A DNA stretch of 64,000 bases from Apoda limacodes (GCA_946406115.1 OX291558.1:16174205-16238204); one strand, 5' to 3'. Shown: positions 21,601 to 31,024, numbered from the stretch's first letter. The notes: a model not told the origin generated them from the sequence alone. Numbers and translations: made by a program.

Positions 21601-23909
21601 TGATTGTGGTTGACTAAATACAGGTCCACTGAATCAAACATTACAATTGGTGTTCCACAGGGTTCCATTTTTGGGCCATTCCTATTTATTATATACATAT
21701 ATTTATGATCTGCCTATGGTTGTAAAAGATAGTCATGAGATAGTGCTGTTTGCAGATGACACATCACTTTTATTTAAACATAAAAGACGCGTAACTATTT
21801 TAAATAATGTTAACAACTGTCTGACTAAAGTTGTCCACTGGTTCAACATGAATAATATACTCCTTATTATTCAAGAAAGAAAACCAAATGTATATTTTTT
21901 TTTAATACCAAATGTCAGTCAGGTAAGAACCAGCGTACTTGTAAACGGGGAGCAGTTAGACATTATAAATAATACTGTATTCTTAGGAACCCTAGGCATT
22001 AAGCTACCACATATAGCTAGATTGGCGAATAGGGTTAGTTCTGCAGCAACTTACGGTCGAAGCTACTGCCCGGATAGTAAACTTCAGCTACTGTACAATA
22101 ACTGAAGCAACTGGGTTCCAGTACTTAAGATGAGTTGTTTCTTCCACCGAGGTTGGAACTCCTCAAGTCTGGGGCTTTTGTTAAGGAGACTAGGTTACTG
22201 AGTGTGGCCTATATCTTATAACCTTCGGTACCTACCGTACAAAGGTCGAACAGACAGACAGCATGGACTTAGTAATGGGGCCTCGATGGCTGACGTTTCG
22301 TTGGGTACAGAAGCCTAAATATATATATATATTAGTTGTGTCTGTTGGGCATGGACTCTCAAAATATGGAGAGCTGTTGTTGGAGTGATCTTGATATACT
22401 CCTGGAAACTGATCAGCACTTTTTCGTAACACATGCACCTTTTCATAATAATTTCCTTCTCTAGGTAATGAAGGGTTACTGGAACAACGAGAAGGCGACT
22501 CGGGAGACGGTGGATACCGAGGGCTGGCTGCACACTGGTGACGTTGCGTTCTATGACGACGACCATTATTTTTACATCGTTGACCGCACCAAGGAACTCA
22601 TCAAGGTTAAAGGAAACCAGGTAAGATTTAAATGAGGGGAAATTTGTCGCAAATTAATTTTATCATGTCATCTATATATATAAAAATCAATTGACGTTTG
22701 ATAGTCTTACAAAAACTCGAGAACAGCTGGACTGATTTGGAAAATTCTTTTTTTTTCGTAATTGTTAAAGCAAGGTTAATATGTAAGAAAAAAGGGTCGC
22801 ACTTGACGGAGTCGGACTCGCGCAATAAGGGTAAACGATTGTTATGAAATTTTGGTAAGTTGTGCACACGCCGGGGAAGATTTCTGGAAGAAAACCTGGT
22901 CAAGTGCGAGTCGGACTTGCGTACTAAGGGTAAACGGATTGTAATGAAAAGTTGTTGTGTAAACGCCGGGGAAGGTTTCTGAATTGGTACAACCCTTTCA
23001 CAATAGGTGGCATGGAAGTTGTTTTAAAAAAGAGAAACAACGTTCGGCTGGTCAGCTAGTACGCTATAAAACACAAACAGACATGAGTTTACACATTAAA
23101 GTACACATATTTCATCGGCCTGTCATGTCTGGCTCTGTCGGTGGAGATTCGAGAGTTTGAGCACCAATGCTTTAGTGATATGATAGCCCTTCCGAGCCCT
23201 TTTGGGTGGCTTAGAAATCGACTGTCAACTGCTCTATAGCACGACAAACGTCCGCCAATTCGCATTGGGCCAGTGCTCTAGACTATGGCCTAAGCTTCCT
23301 CTTCCAGGTAGAGACCTGTACCCCTGCAGTGGGGAGTATAATAGTTGAGACAAGTGTACGTGTACCAATAAGTCTGTTTCTTAATTTTTCAAGTAAATAG
23401 TTTATACCAGTGACTTTTCGGTGAAGGAACAAATCTTAAGGAAAAAAAGTCCATAGTCCACAATAAGCCTTCGGTCCGCAGGATGGACTTCGGCCTAAAT
23501 CACCCTTGCCTTTGGTGAGCGCAGTTCGTGCCAGAACAGCGGGCACGTATTAAGGCTGCTACAAAGACAATACAATAACGTATATTGAACAAACGTATTT
23601 TTTAAACCTTTGCAGGTATCACCAACAGAAATCGAGAGTGTTATAATGGAGCAACCTGAAGTTGCTGATGTAGCTGTAGTGGGTATGCCTGACCCCCTAG
23701 CGGGAGAACTCCCTAAAGCTTTCGTCGTGTTGAAACCTAACCACACCCTCACAAAGAAACAGATCTACGACCTTGTCGCCCAGAAACTCACTAAATATAA
23801 GCACTTGGCAGGTGGAGTAGAGTTAATAGAAACGATTCCTAGAAACGCTGCTGGTAAAATTATGAGAAACGAACTAAAAGTATTAAAACCTAAATCCAAA
23901 AGGCAGTGA
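15437..23909 (+). CDS. 4-coumarate:CoA ligase / luciferase-like acyl-CoA synthetase, 8 exons seen, first coding exon missing
   Basis: ANL-superfamily adenylating enzyme that would activate a carboxylic acid with ATP and load it on CoA; the substrate cannot be told from sequence. Coding exons: 15437-15647, 17891-18037, 18967-19167, 20393-20501, 20877-21103, 21286-21464, 22465-22620 and 23616-23909. All have GT-AG borders and matching phases, joining into 507 residues plus stop. Core motifs in order are [18 protein letters not shown] (A3 loop), [10 protein letters not shown] (A5), GWLHTGD (A7), [13 protein letters not shown] (A8 hinge) and [13 protein letters not shown] (catalytic Lys). Family members are about 530-550 residues, so 30-45 N-terminal residues (one or more upstream exons) are missing. 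The C-terminus ends KSKRQ, so the SKL-type peroxisomal signal of firefly luciferase is absent; cytosolic or other location is inference. Confidence 0.92.
15700..16030 (+). repeat. 77-bp tandem repeat (minisatellite), ~4 copies, in the intron
   Basis: 'tatctactagtt' starts at 15781, 15858 and 15935, exactly 77 bp apart, with decayed flanking copies before and near 16015. The unit contains 'ttaggttattggtcctaca' and 'ccaatg.aaaacaacac'. It begins about 55 bp after the exon's splice donor. Each unit is open in overlapping frames, so the apparent ORFs here are an artefact of repetition. Confidence 0.85.
16465..17470. mobile_element. ~1-kb element with ~125-140-bp terminal inverted repeats, in the intron
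   Basis: The left arm 16465-16605 ('ccgtcgcgtagttct', 'ttcgaacgagataaatgg', 'aattataaagaacaccgta', 'gtttgatgtta') is mirrored by 17347-17470 ('aacatcaaacttttgac', 'tacggtgttctttataatt', 'ttatctcgttcgaacgg', 'ctacgtgacgg'). The left arm has a short insertion relative to the right. No transposase frame lies inside, so this is a non-autonomous DNA element. Confidence 0.75.
17891..18037 (+). CDS. Acyl-CoA synthetase exon
   Basis: Acceptor 'aaattacag' and donor 'gtaagt'. The split Gly from the previous exon continues as [19 protein letters not shown], then [18 protein letters not shown]. The exon is 147 bp, entered after one base of the codon and left after one base. It is the region between the A2-like N-terminal motif and the P-loop. 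Confidence 0.9.
18163..18502. mobile_element. 340-bp MITE with ~40-bp GC-rich terminal inverted repeats
   Basis: The left terminus 'gccgcgtctggccggtgg' then 'cttacttagcgcctagagg' is mirrored on the right by 'acctttagacgctaagtaag' then 'ccaccggccggtgcggacgc'. The interior carries further 'gcgcctag'-type words in both senses. It is non-coding and lies in the intron after 18037. Confidence 0.8.
18967..19167 (+). CDS. Acyl-CoA synthetase exon with the AMP-binding P-loop
   Basis: Acceptor 'aaccag' and donor 'gtaaat'. It encodes [16 protein letters not shown], then [19 protein letters not shown] and [11 protein letters not shown]. The serine/threonine/glycine-rich loop with its lysine is the ATP-phosphate-binding A3 motif and looks fully intact. 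201 bp, phase 1 at both ends. Confidence 0.95.
20150..20195 (+). repeat. Helitron-like 3' terminus in the intron
   Basis: The GC-rich inverted words 'acgcggatgaaatcgcgg' are followed by 'gaataagctagt', ending CTAGT at 20191-20195. The same arrangement ends the cluster at 1558 and, more weakly, 24747 and 55545. Confidence 0.45.
20393..20501 (+). CDS. Acyl-CoA synthetase exon (A4 region)
   Basis: Acceptor 'cttcag' and donor 'gtttat'. It encodes [20 protein letters not shown], then [17 protein letters not shown]. The PFFHIYG segment is the aromatic A4 motif lining the substrate pocket in luciferase and 4CL. 109 bp, leaving after two bases of the Arg codon. Confidence 0.93.
20877..21103 (+). CDS. 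Acyl-CoA synthetase exon
   Basis: Acceptor 'ccttag' and donor 'gtttgt'. It reads [32 protein letters not shown] and [21 protein letters not shown] is the conserved GGAPL-like strand before the A5 motif. 227 bp; the next exon completes the Gly codon. Confidence 0.93.
21286..21464 (+). CDS. Acyl-CoA synthetase exon with the A5 motif
   Basis: Acceptor 'tttccag' and donor 'gttagt'. It reads [20 protein letters not shown], then [15 protein letters not shown] and [17 protein letters not shown] positions the adenine and acyl-AMP. 179 bp, ending in phase 0. Three decayed copies of its 3' half lie in the following intron. Confidence 0.95.
21490..21612 (+). pseudogene. Decayed copy A of the preceding synthetase exon
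   Basis: 'accgtataacaacag', 'cagtggagcagctg' and 'ctccagtact' match the real exon's 'cccgtacaacaag', 'cagtggggcagctg' and 'ctccagtact' in the same order. The last 17 bases including the splice donor (GGACCTCAGGTTAGTGA) are identical. Internal deletions remove the reading frame, so it cannot encode the same segment. Confidence 0.75.
21621..22104 (+). mobile_element. LINE reverse-transcriptase fragment in the intron
   Basis: Conceptual reading gives [39 protein letters not shown] and further jockey-type RT sequence to about 22104. The FADD catalytic pair is present. One frameshift separates the PQGS and FADD parts. It differs from the LINE family at 3683-6973. It is a truncated remnant between decayed exon copies A and B. 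Confidence 0.75.
22099..22205 (+). pseudogene. Decayed copy B of the synthetase exon
   Basis: 'ctgggttccagtacttaag', 'gagttgtttctt', 'ctcaagtctgggg' and 'ttgttaaggag' follow the same order as the exon's 'ctggtctccagtactcaag', 'gagttgtttctt', 'cacaagtccgggg' and 'ttgttgagggg'. The frame and splice donor are lost ('ggttactgag' where the exon has 'ggttagtgac'). Confidence 0.65.
22345..22400 (+). pseudogene. Decayed copy C (3' part) of the synthetase exon
   Basis: 'ggactctcaaaatatggag' then 'agctgttgttggagtgatct' parallels the exon's 'ggaccccacaagtccgggg' then 'agctgttgttgaggggacct'. Only the last ~50 bases are recognisable. It lies 65 bp before the next real exon. Confidence 0.5.
22465..22620 (+). 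CDS. Acyl-CoA synthetase exon with A7 and A8 motifs
   Basis: Acceptor 'ctctag' and donor 'gtaaga'. 52 whole codons: [32 protein letters not shown] and [17 protein letters not shown]. The TGD aspartate holds the ribose, and the DRTKELIK hinge is where the C-terminal domain swings between adenylation and thioesterification. Confidence 0.95.
22780..23060 (+). repeat. Duplicated 'gagtcggactcgc' repeat ending in CTAGT
   Basis: Two direct partial copies of one unit occur: 'gagtcggactcgcgcaata' / 'cgccggggaagatttctgg' and 'gagtcggacttgcgtacta' / 'cgccggggaaggtttctga'. The block ends 'ggtcagctagt' at 23060. The 'gagtccgactcgcac' word also ends the element at 50936-51645, so this is the same family in the opposite orientation. 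Confidence 0.55.
23108..23345 (+). repeat. Interspersed repeat remnant (same family as 14555 and 51895)
   Basis: Contains 'cgtccgccaattcgcattgg', 'gccagtgctctagactatgg' and 'ctgcagtgggga'. Similar words, diverged, occur at 52085-52175. Confidence 0.55.
23616..23909 (+). CDS. Acyl-CoA synthetase last exon, C-terminal domain and stop
   Basis: Acceptor 'tttgcag'. 97 codons and [41 protein letters not shown] and [19 protein letters not shown]. The lysine in AAGKIMR is the adenylation catalytic residue (A10). The end KSKRQ is basic and not a PTS1 tripeptide. I see no AATAAA within several hundred bases, so the cleavage site is undetermined. Confidence 0.95.
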   Translation, partial: VSPTEIESVIMEQPEVADVAVVGMPDPLAGELPKAFVVLKPNHTLTKKQIYDLVAQKLTKYKHLAGGVELIETIPRNAAGKIMRNELKVLKPKSKRQ

Positions 23910-26290
23910 TAAATCGTTTAATACAATTATGTAGGTATTGCAATTGTATGTATTTTATTTCCATTGTTGAAGTAGGTATTTTTTTTTGTAATAGATAGTG
24001 TATGCAATTTGCTTATATTCATAAGTACCGTATCGATGCACTAAAGAGGTTATCCATGAATTTGTCATATCAGCCTATAGACGTCCACTGATGGACATAG
24101 GACTGTAGTTAATTGTTCTTTATAACTTTGACAAGGTCATCCACCTATCTGGCGGGGGGCAATCCATGAATTGCTTTATGCCAATTTACCGTAATATTAA
24201 TTTACTGCTACCCAGCCCTCCCCCAGGGCCTTCCATCCTAGATGCGTGACGTATAAAGTGGGTACCTAATGTTATTAATTGGATTACACTGTGTAACAGG
24301 GTACACTATAATAGAGTTCACCTATTTATTATCATTTTAAATTTATCGAATTAACTACCGCTGGTTTTTTTTAAATTTGATAATTTTCACGGAGGTTTTT
24401 CTACGGAACCGCGTAAGGTCCGTCCGTATGTCACAGCCTTATAATTGCGCCGCCTTTAAATCGATTCCTATAAATTTTACAGGAAGGTGGCTTTCGTTAC
24501 CCGCCATACACATTTGTCATACAAATAGAGATTTTTTTAGGGGTAGCTCCCATTCATTGAACTGAGGGATGAAATTTTTTTTCAGAGTCGGAGGACTCTA
24601 TCTTGTGGGATCTCTATCGGGATTTGAATAGAATATTTTGCACTTTGGCTTTCAAAGTTGAAACTTTTAAGCCACGTATTATAGAAATCTGAAAAATTCC
24701 CGATAATGTGTTTATAAATACTTCTATAGTCGCGGGAACAACCTAGTATGTTACAAATATATCAATCTAGATTTTTTGAGCCAAAATAAAGTTAATCTTG
24801 GATCTATTTCTTTTAAAGCAAACAAAGATTTTTGATTCTAGCGTGAGTGGCTTTCGCACGCCTCACGGCTTACGGTACACACTTCCATGACGTCATCGCG
24901 AGAGGTGAAAACAGGCTCAAACATATTTTGTATTGTTGTAGGATCATTTTTACCACGACATAACTATCACTTTTGTAACTCTTAAACTTTCGGAATATGA
25001 AACTTTAAAAAGTACCTAAACGTATATATGTCGCACTTTCTCTAGAATACCCGGCGCGGTGGTACGACGAGGCCTTCATCGTTCATCCAATTCGCCTCAA
25101 AAATATACTCGTAACAAGCAAGAGAAATCAAATTCAATAAAAGCTTGAGTTAATTTTCGAAGTAGGTATCTTACTAATATACCTATTTTGTAGTTATGAC
25201 TATATATTTCCTAAATATATATTTTACTTAGTAAAATAAAAAAATCTTATATTGACACATTTCAATAGCCTAGGATACTTAAGAATTAAATCAAAAAACA
25301 ATAGCTTATGTGTAAACTTTTAATAGATATTTAATTAGATTTATAGATTGTTATAGTTATAGAGTGATTTGCAATATAGCCAAGTTATGGTTATAGTTTT
25401 ATTTAGGAGATGAAACACCTCTTCTCTTAGCAGCTCTTAGCTTAGAGAAGTAGCTTATCAGATGACTGTGATTCTAATTTACCATGACACTTCAAGTTCT
25501 TTTTTTAGGCTATTGTCATAGCACTGATTCCACAGTCTTTCTTGCTCTCTTTAACATTTCTGTGGAAATTCTATTTGCGCCCCTGCTGCTAGTGCTATGT
25601 GATTCTCTAATTGACAGGCACCTTCCCTTCCTCCCTACTATAGATATACGCCGAGTATGATCAGTATAACTGAGTCATTAAATATATATATTCTGTGACT
25701 GGGTGCTAAAAGTGAGTTCAAAATAATTAAAAAATTAAAAGCGTTTGTTTAATATCTATATTTCACAGAGCGCTATCTTACGTAAAATTAAATAATAAAA
25801 AAAATTTAATTGATAAAATACTCACTGTCACTGTAATTTAATAATTTAATTAAAAAAAATATAATTAAATAATTTACTTACTAGCTTTTTTAGCAGCTCG
25901 GGATTCCTAAGCCTTGATTATACCATAAGTAGAATAAATAATACGCAGACCTAATTAACCTTATGATAATAACGAAAAAGTTTACTATAGATAGCTATAG
26001 TTGTAACTATAGTTCGTTCAAGTGAGATTCGGTTAGTTACTCCCGCGGGAATTTTGTATTTTCCATTTTTAAGTGTAACTACCTGCCTCATTCCTTACTA
26101 AACTACCTACCAGTTATTATTATTTATATTTGAAACTGTATAAAATTTAATTCTACAGAGGTGGTCAGAGGTATTACGAACAAGTTCATATAATTCACAT
26201 TAAAGATAGAAAGATGAAATAATATTTTGGAAATTGTAAATAGAAAATCTTATAAATAAAAATCACATGCCACATGTATGACGGAGCATC
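23910..26290. other. Intergenic with repeat scraps
   Basis: 24061-24110 ('tatcagcctatagacg', 'tccactgatggacatagg') is the antisense of the typical RTE-type LINE 3' tail. 24390-24747 carries a decayed element ending 'gtcgcgggaacaacctagt'. 25200-26000 is AT-rich. No gene is visible. Confidence 0.5.
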
Positions 26291-26648
26291 ACTTAAGTGG
26301 ATACGATTCGCGGCGCCTCGCGACGTGTTTCATTTGCGAATTTCCTACTTGTTTTGCACATTTCCCTACTGATCAAATACTGGGAAATTTTGTAGGCATG
26401 ATCTCAAGCCGAATATCATGTCTGTGGTTTTCCAAAAAAAAGTTTTTATTAACTTTTAATCTTATTCTAGATAATTTGTACGAAAAACTAAAATCCTGAG
26501 TAGCTTTTAAAATTTATAATTTAATAGAAAACTGGCACATTGCAGACCTAGATATTTAATCCTAGAGCTTGTAAGTGTCAAAAATAAGCAGGAAATTCGT
26601 TTGTATGAAGCGCCCTACGAGACGCCGCGAATCGTATTCTCTTAAGAC
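26291..26648. mobile_element. 358-bp MITE with ~70-bp terminal inverted repeats
   Basis: Left 'acttaagtggatacgattcg' then 'cggcgcctcgcgacg' and 'gcgaatttcctacttg'; right, read in reverse complement, 'tcttaagagaatacgattcg' then 'cggcgtctcgtaggg' and 'cgaatttcctgctta'. The body is non-coding and AT-rich. Confidence 0.75.
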
Positions 26649-27870
26649 TTGGTCGATTTGGCTGATTTATTTTTGTTGTGTTCGTTATAAGATTGACCGT
26701 ACAAAATTTGTATAAAAGATAATTTTGGAAAATTCATGGGAAAAACAATTTCCACAAACAGCTTGTGGAAAATAAAAATACTTAGTTTCCAAATGAGAAA
26801 TTGATTTAGTTATTTTGGAGCCTATTTTGCATAAATATTCAGAACAGACAGAAAATATCAAATAATTATTATTAAATTATATGTTACATTAAACTGTATT
26901 ATTCCTGAGTTAGTCTATGTTTAAATTTATATGAATATTATGACCTTTAATAATCAAAGATTATGACGTATAAGTATTCTTTGATTATTGCAATTGTTGT
27001 CAAAGATTCGTCGTCATTGTTCTTTGGAAATTTTGTTTTTCTTGTAAAATAATATGTATTTTCTATTGATATTGTTAGATATTTAAAGAAATTTGGCTGT
27101 ATGTAATTGTACTACTTTTATTTGTAGGTAGTACCTACTTATATTTTAGTTTTAGGCAGTGGAAAAAACAAAACTATGAGGTTTATTTTGATTAGGTAAG
27201 TAGGTAGTTTTTATCCAAAAATATGATTGGTTTAACTAAAAATGTGATATGATTCTTTTTGTTAGATTTTATAGAAGTGAAATGCCTAGGTGCCGATTGA
27301 ATTTCTTGAAATTAAGTTTACAAAATATATTTTTGAAATACATTTCACTTAGTTTTATTTTTTATCCAACCGTAGATTGGCAGCTCAAATAGTTATAGTA
27401 TAGTTGATTGAAAGGCTGCCTACCTAGTTGCAGATTATTGCTTTCAACTATTGAATGACTAAAATATATGCAGATGAAATATTAGCTTGCCACATTGCAA
27501 GGGCATATGTCTCTCCTTGGAGGAAGTGTGGCTATAGTCCACCACACTTACCCAGTGCGAATGGCAGAAGTTTGTCGCACTCGGCTGTCAGTGTTAAAGC
27601 CTCCCATAAGGCCTTTTATGACTTTGCATAACTACTGCTACAATATTATAACAACAGCCAGGACCGACGGTATAACGTATACTCCGAAGAACGGAGCTTA
27701 AAAAAACTTGCCACTTGCCGGTTACCCATACACTGACCTTGACCGACGTTGCGTAATTTAGCATATCGATTCTGATAAGCGAATGGGACTAGGCTACGAA
27801 ATATTTTAAATTAAACGTAAATTAAGACGCTATACTGCCACTTACCCTTTTTATGAAAAAATTATATATC
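26649..27870. other. Intergenic, mostly AT-rich, one repeat scrap
   Basis: 27495-27620 ('gaagtgtggctatagtcc', 'accacacttacccagtgcg') resembles a dispersed lepidopteran repeat. No gene or clear boundary is visible in the rest. Confidence 0.5.
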
Positions 27871-28340
27871 TCATCAAGATCATTTCAGATGACAGCTGTC
27901 AAACTATAAATGGCTATATCTCGTAAAATATTGATCTTACACTAGTAGTTTCTCAACAGAAATGATAGATCTCATAAGAACTTCCTTTCAGATGACAACT
28001 GTGAAACTATAAATGGCTACATCTTAGTAGCTGTTGATGGCAGACTAGTAGTTTCTCAACAGAAATGATAGTTTCATCAAGATCTTCATTTCAGATTACA
28101 GCTGTCAAACTGTTAATGGCTATATCTCAGTAACTATTGATCGCTAAGGATTGTGCGCCCTGTCAAAATTTATAATGTCCAGTATGAAATAAAGATCTTC
28201 ATGAGATCTAAAAGGTTTGTAAAGAAACTACTAGTCTACGATCAATACTTACGGAGATATAGCCATTTCTAGTTTGACAGCTGCCATCTGAAATGAAGAT
28301 CTTCATGAGATCTAAAACTTTTGTAAAGAAACCACTTGTC
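27871..28340. repeat. 103-bp satellite-like units: direct copies, then inverted copies
   Basis: 'ttcagat(g/t)acagctgt'-type words end at 27890, 27993 and 28096, exactly 103 bp apart. Each unit also has 'aatggctatatctc' and 'tagtagtttctcaacag'. After a spacer, the reverse-complement unit appears ('cttcatgagatct' at 28197 and 28301, 104 bp apart, with 'gatatagccatttctag' and 'tttgacagctgccatctg'). The whole is foldback-like. Confidence 0.8.
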
Positions 28341-28370
28341 TGCGATTTATATTCTTCCTTCTTCTTCTTC

Positions 28371-28840
28371 TCAGTCGGACACTCTTGGCAGAGAGGTCGT
28401 GATTACGGTAGGTCTTAACTCTTGAGTGGCGGCTCTAGCAGTGCACCTCCATTTGTTTCCATTGCAAGCATTGCAATAGCATTCAGGCATGGTGGATTGT
28501 GTGGTGGACTTTATGAGGTCTGACCATCTGGTCGGGGACCGCCCATGTGGTCTCTTGCCATCCATTCTACCTTGTAATACCAGACGCTCCATTGAGTCCT
28601 CTTTGCGGGTAATGTGTTGGAAGAATTTAAGGATTTGTATCTGGACAGTCGACGAAAGTCTTTCCTTTATCTTAAGTTCTGCTAAAATCAATATGTTGGT
28701 CCAGTGAGCTGTCCATGGGATCCTTAACAGCCGCCTCCAGCACCACATTTCTAGTGCATCAATTTTCCTCCGCTCCTTCAGCCTCAACGTCCACATCTCA
28801 GCTCTGTATAGAAAGATTGTGAAGACGAGAGGGTCTTAGT
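28371..28840 (-). mobile_element. C-terminal remnant of an endonuclease-reverse transcriptase LINE
   Basis: The minus strand reads ERRKIDALEMWCWRRLLRIP, LKIKERLSSTVQIQILKFF, MERLVLQGRMDGKRPHGRSP and TRWSDLIKS for 141 codons. This is the C-terminal connection region typical of lepidopteran RTE-like endonuclease-reverse transcriptases. The upstream RT is absent and the end is frayed. It starts right after the 103-bp repeat cluster. Confidence 0.75.
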
Positions 28841-29512
28841 GGCTTTGGTTATCCTACAGTCTTTCCACGGTCCTACGGTCGGCGATTTATATATATAGTT
28901 ATAAACTGAGTCGGAGGTCTGGTACTGATGGCAAAAGTATAAATAATAGTATTATTATTTTTATGTCAATGGTCTATGTAGATATTAGGGTTGATGATTT
29001 CACTTACACAGAATGCTTATATTCCAGAAGGTGAACACAACAAGTTATTAAAGCAATAAGTTAGTTGATTACAAAGCATGTAATAAAAACTCAAGTAATG
29101 TAACCTATTAACTATAATCATGAGAAGCCATATTGACTATTACAATTTCTTTGTATAATTTAATTACTATTTGGATCATAAATTCTAATTAATCGGAATC
29201 ACAATTTTTCTACATAATTGGGTCAGGTAAATTTACAGTTAAATATTAGAAAGCAAAACAAAAGATCAGTATCTTCCTTCTGTTTCATAATACTTCAAAT
29301 CATATTTACTTGTCATAACTGAAAAGAAGATCTCTGTAGAAGTATTTTAATTGAATGATGGGAACACTCCAGGGTATTATACTCTAAAAATAATTATAAC
29401 TAAGAATAGATCTTTAATCAATCTTCATTTCAGTCTATCATGTACACATATCCTTATTAAGTATCAGTAGAAAAAAATATGTGCATAAATAAATACACAA
29501 AGAAAATTAAAT
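28841..29512. other. Intergenic, 3' flank of PPP4R2
   Basis: AT-rich sequence. The part next to 29512 should contain the PPP4R2 3' UTR. I see no canonical AATAAA on the minus strand in the first ~100 bases. Confidence 0.5.
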
Positions 29513-31024
29513 TCATGTTTCCTTATCATCACCACTCATTTCAGTAGCTTCAGTCTTCTGGTTTTCATCATCTTTTTCTGTGACTGCAGATTTTTCACTT
29601 TCTTCCCTTACTATTGACTCCTCAATTTCAGCATCTGCTTTAGTATTTGATTGAGGCAAAACAGAATTAACATCAGAGATAGAGTAGTTATCTGACTGAA
29701 GAATAACTTGAGGAGGGCTATCTTCTTCAACTTTAGTTGTTTCTACAGGTTCACTTTCTTCTTCTGGCGCTGTCTTGTCTATGCTTTCAACTGATTCTTG
29801 TGAGTCAGAAGTAGATTCAACATGATTCTGTTCCACTTGTATATCAGTGTGATTTTCAACATCTGCTTTTGGTGAGTTGCTATTCCCATCAATATTATCA
29901 CATGAGGATGAACTCTCTTCACTTGATGTTGAAATCTCAGAGAAAAGTTTTGGGTCTGATTCTTCTTTGCTGTTTAGGTCTGTATTAATTTCTTCAACAA
30001 TTGGCTGCGGAGTTTTGATAGCTTCATTTTCTTCAGTGACTTTTGTTTCTATTTCTATCAGAGGTTCTATTGGTGTTTCATCAGTAGTTGATGGCATAAG
30101 TAATTGCTCTGTAAGTTTTTGTTCTGTCATTTCTGCATCATCTATTTTTATTTCTGGAATGATAATGTTAGAAATCGACATTTCATTTTTGGTTTCTTCA
30201 ACTTGTAGATTTTCAGGAGAAATACTGGGAATTTCAGTTCCCTCAATTATAACAGAGTTTGATGTGATAGTTGATTCAGCTAACTCTGGAATTTTCTCTT
30301 CATCGGGTTTTGTTTCAGGTAATGGTTCGCTATTCTCTTCTGGTGGAGTTACAGATTCATATTCATTCAAAATTTTCTCTTGACAAGTTACCGTAATGTC
30401 TGGCTTACTTTGTAAACGTGTTTCAATATCATCCACAGATATGTGGGCCTCAGATGATCCTGGTTGAGGACCTATAATCTGCTGTTGATTAGAGTTTTCT
30501 TTCCATGACATATCTTCCATTTCCACATCTACATTATATTCAGAATTGTTGTCAGAACCGTTAACAATAGATTCTCCATTCTCAGGCTCTATGTTATGGC
30601 GTTGTAGTCCAGGTTCTCTGGTACTAACTACTAAAATATTTTTCTCTATAGCCCTCATGAACTTATCTATACGATTGTACTGTTTGCGAGGATAGGTTAA
30701 AAGTTCGCATATTCTCTGTACAGTGAAAGGCGCCGCAGAAAAAGAATCGAGGCGTTCTAAAAGGCTGTTCTTCATAGTGTCATAATTAAATGGATCAACA
30801 TTAGGGTAAGGTGGTATATCTATACCTGGACTTGTTTCATAGAAATCAGTGATAACATTCAACAACTTCTCTTTGAACAAACTTTTTACGAGGGACCACT
30901 GATAAACAGGATCGCCAGTTCGAGCCACATACGCTAAATAGTCATTCAATTCTTGGGGAATAGGCCTGGCTTTCCGTTTTGAAAATTCTTCTAAGAAATG
31001 GAGTACTTCTTCAGCATTTTCCAT
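29513..31024 (-). CDS. PPP4R2: Protein phosphatase 4 regulatory subunit 2, intact single-exon ORF
   Basis: 503 residues. PPP4R2 is a regulatory subunit of the PP4 phosphatase complex (PP4c/R2/R3), linked to centrosome function and DNA-damage signalling in other animals. The conserved domain is the first ~140 residues: RPIPQELNDYLAYVARTGDP, VYQWSLVKSLFKEKL, FTVQRICELLTYPRKQYNRI and DKFMRAIEKNILVVSTREPG. The rest is a long, acidic, Ser/Thr/Glu-rich and probably disordered tail, as usual for the family, which drifts quickly. Start chosen at the ATG in 'aactcaaaatggaa', which gives the family's MENAEE-like opening. No intron interrupts the frame and no A-tract follows the stop. Neighbours are unrelated. 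Confidence 0.93.
   Translation of the reverse strand: MENAEEVLHFLEEFSKRKARPIPQELNDYLAYVARTGDPVYQWSLVKSLFKEKLLNVITDFYETSPGIDIPPYPNVDPFNYDTMKNSLLERLDSFSAAPFTVQRICELLTYPRKQYNRIDKFMRAIEKNILVVSTREPGLQRHNIEPENGESIVNGSDNNSEYNVDVEMEDMSWKENSNQQQIIGPQPGSSEAHISVDDIETRLQSKPDITVTCQEKILNEYESVTPPEENSEPLPETKPDEEKIPELAESTITSNSVIIEGTEIPSISPENLQVEETKNEMSISNIIIPEIKIDDAEMTEQKLTEQLLMPSTTDETPIEPLIEIETKVTEENEAIKTPQPIVEEINTDLNSKEESDPKLFSEISTSSEESSSSCDNIDGNSNSPKADVENHTDIQVEQNHVESTSDSQESVESIDKTAPEEESEPVETTKVEEDSPPQVILQSDNYSISDVNSVLPQSNTKADAEIEESIVREESEKSAVTEKDDENQKTEATEMSGDDKET

Noticed and set aside
29400..29512. PPP4R2 as a recent processed retrogene
   Set aside because: No A-tract or flanking duplication is seen; the lack of introns alone does not prove it.
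29877..30383. 168-codon frame antisense to PPP4R2
   Set aside because: Ser/Val-rich mirror of the Glu/Thr/Ser-rich PPP4R2 tail; a shadow with no family features.
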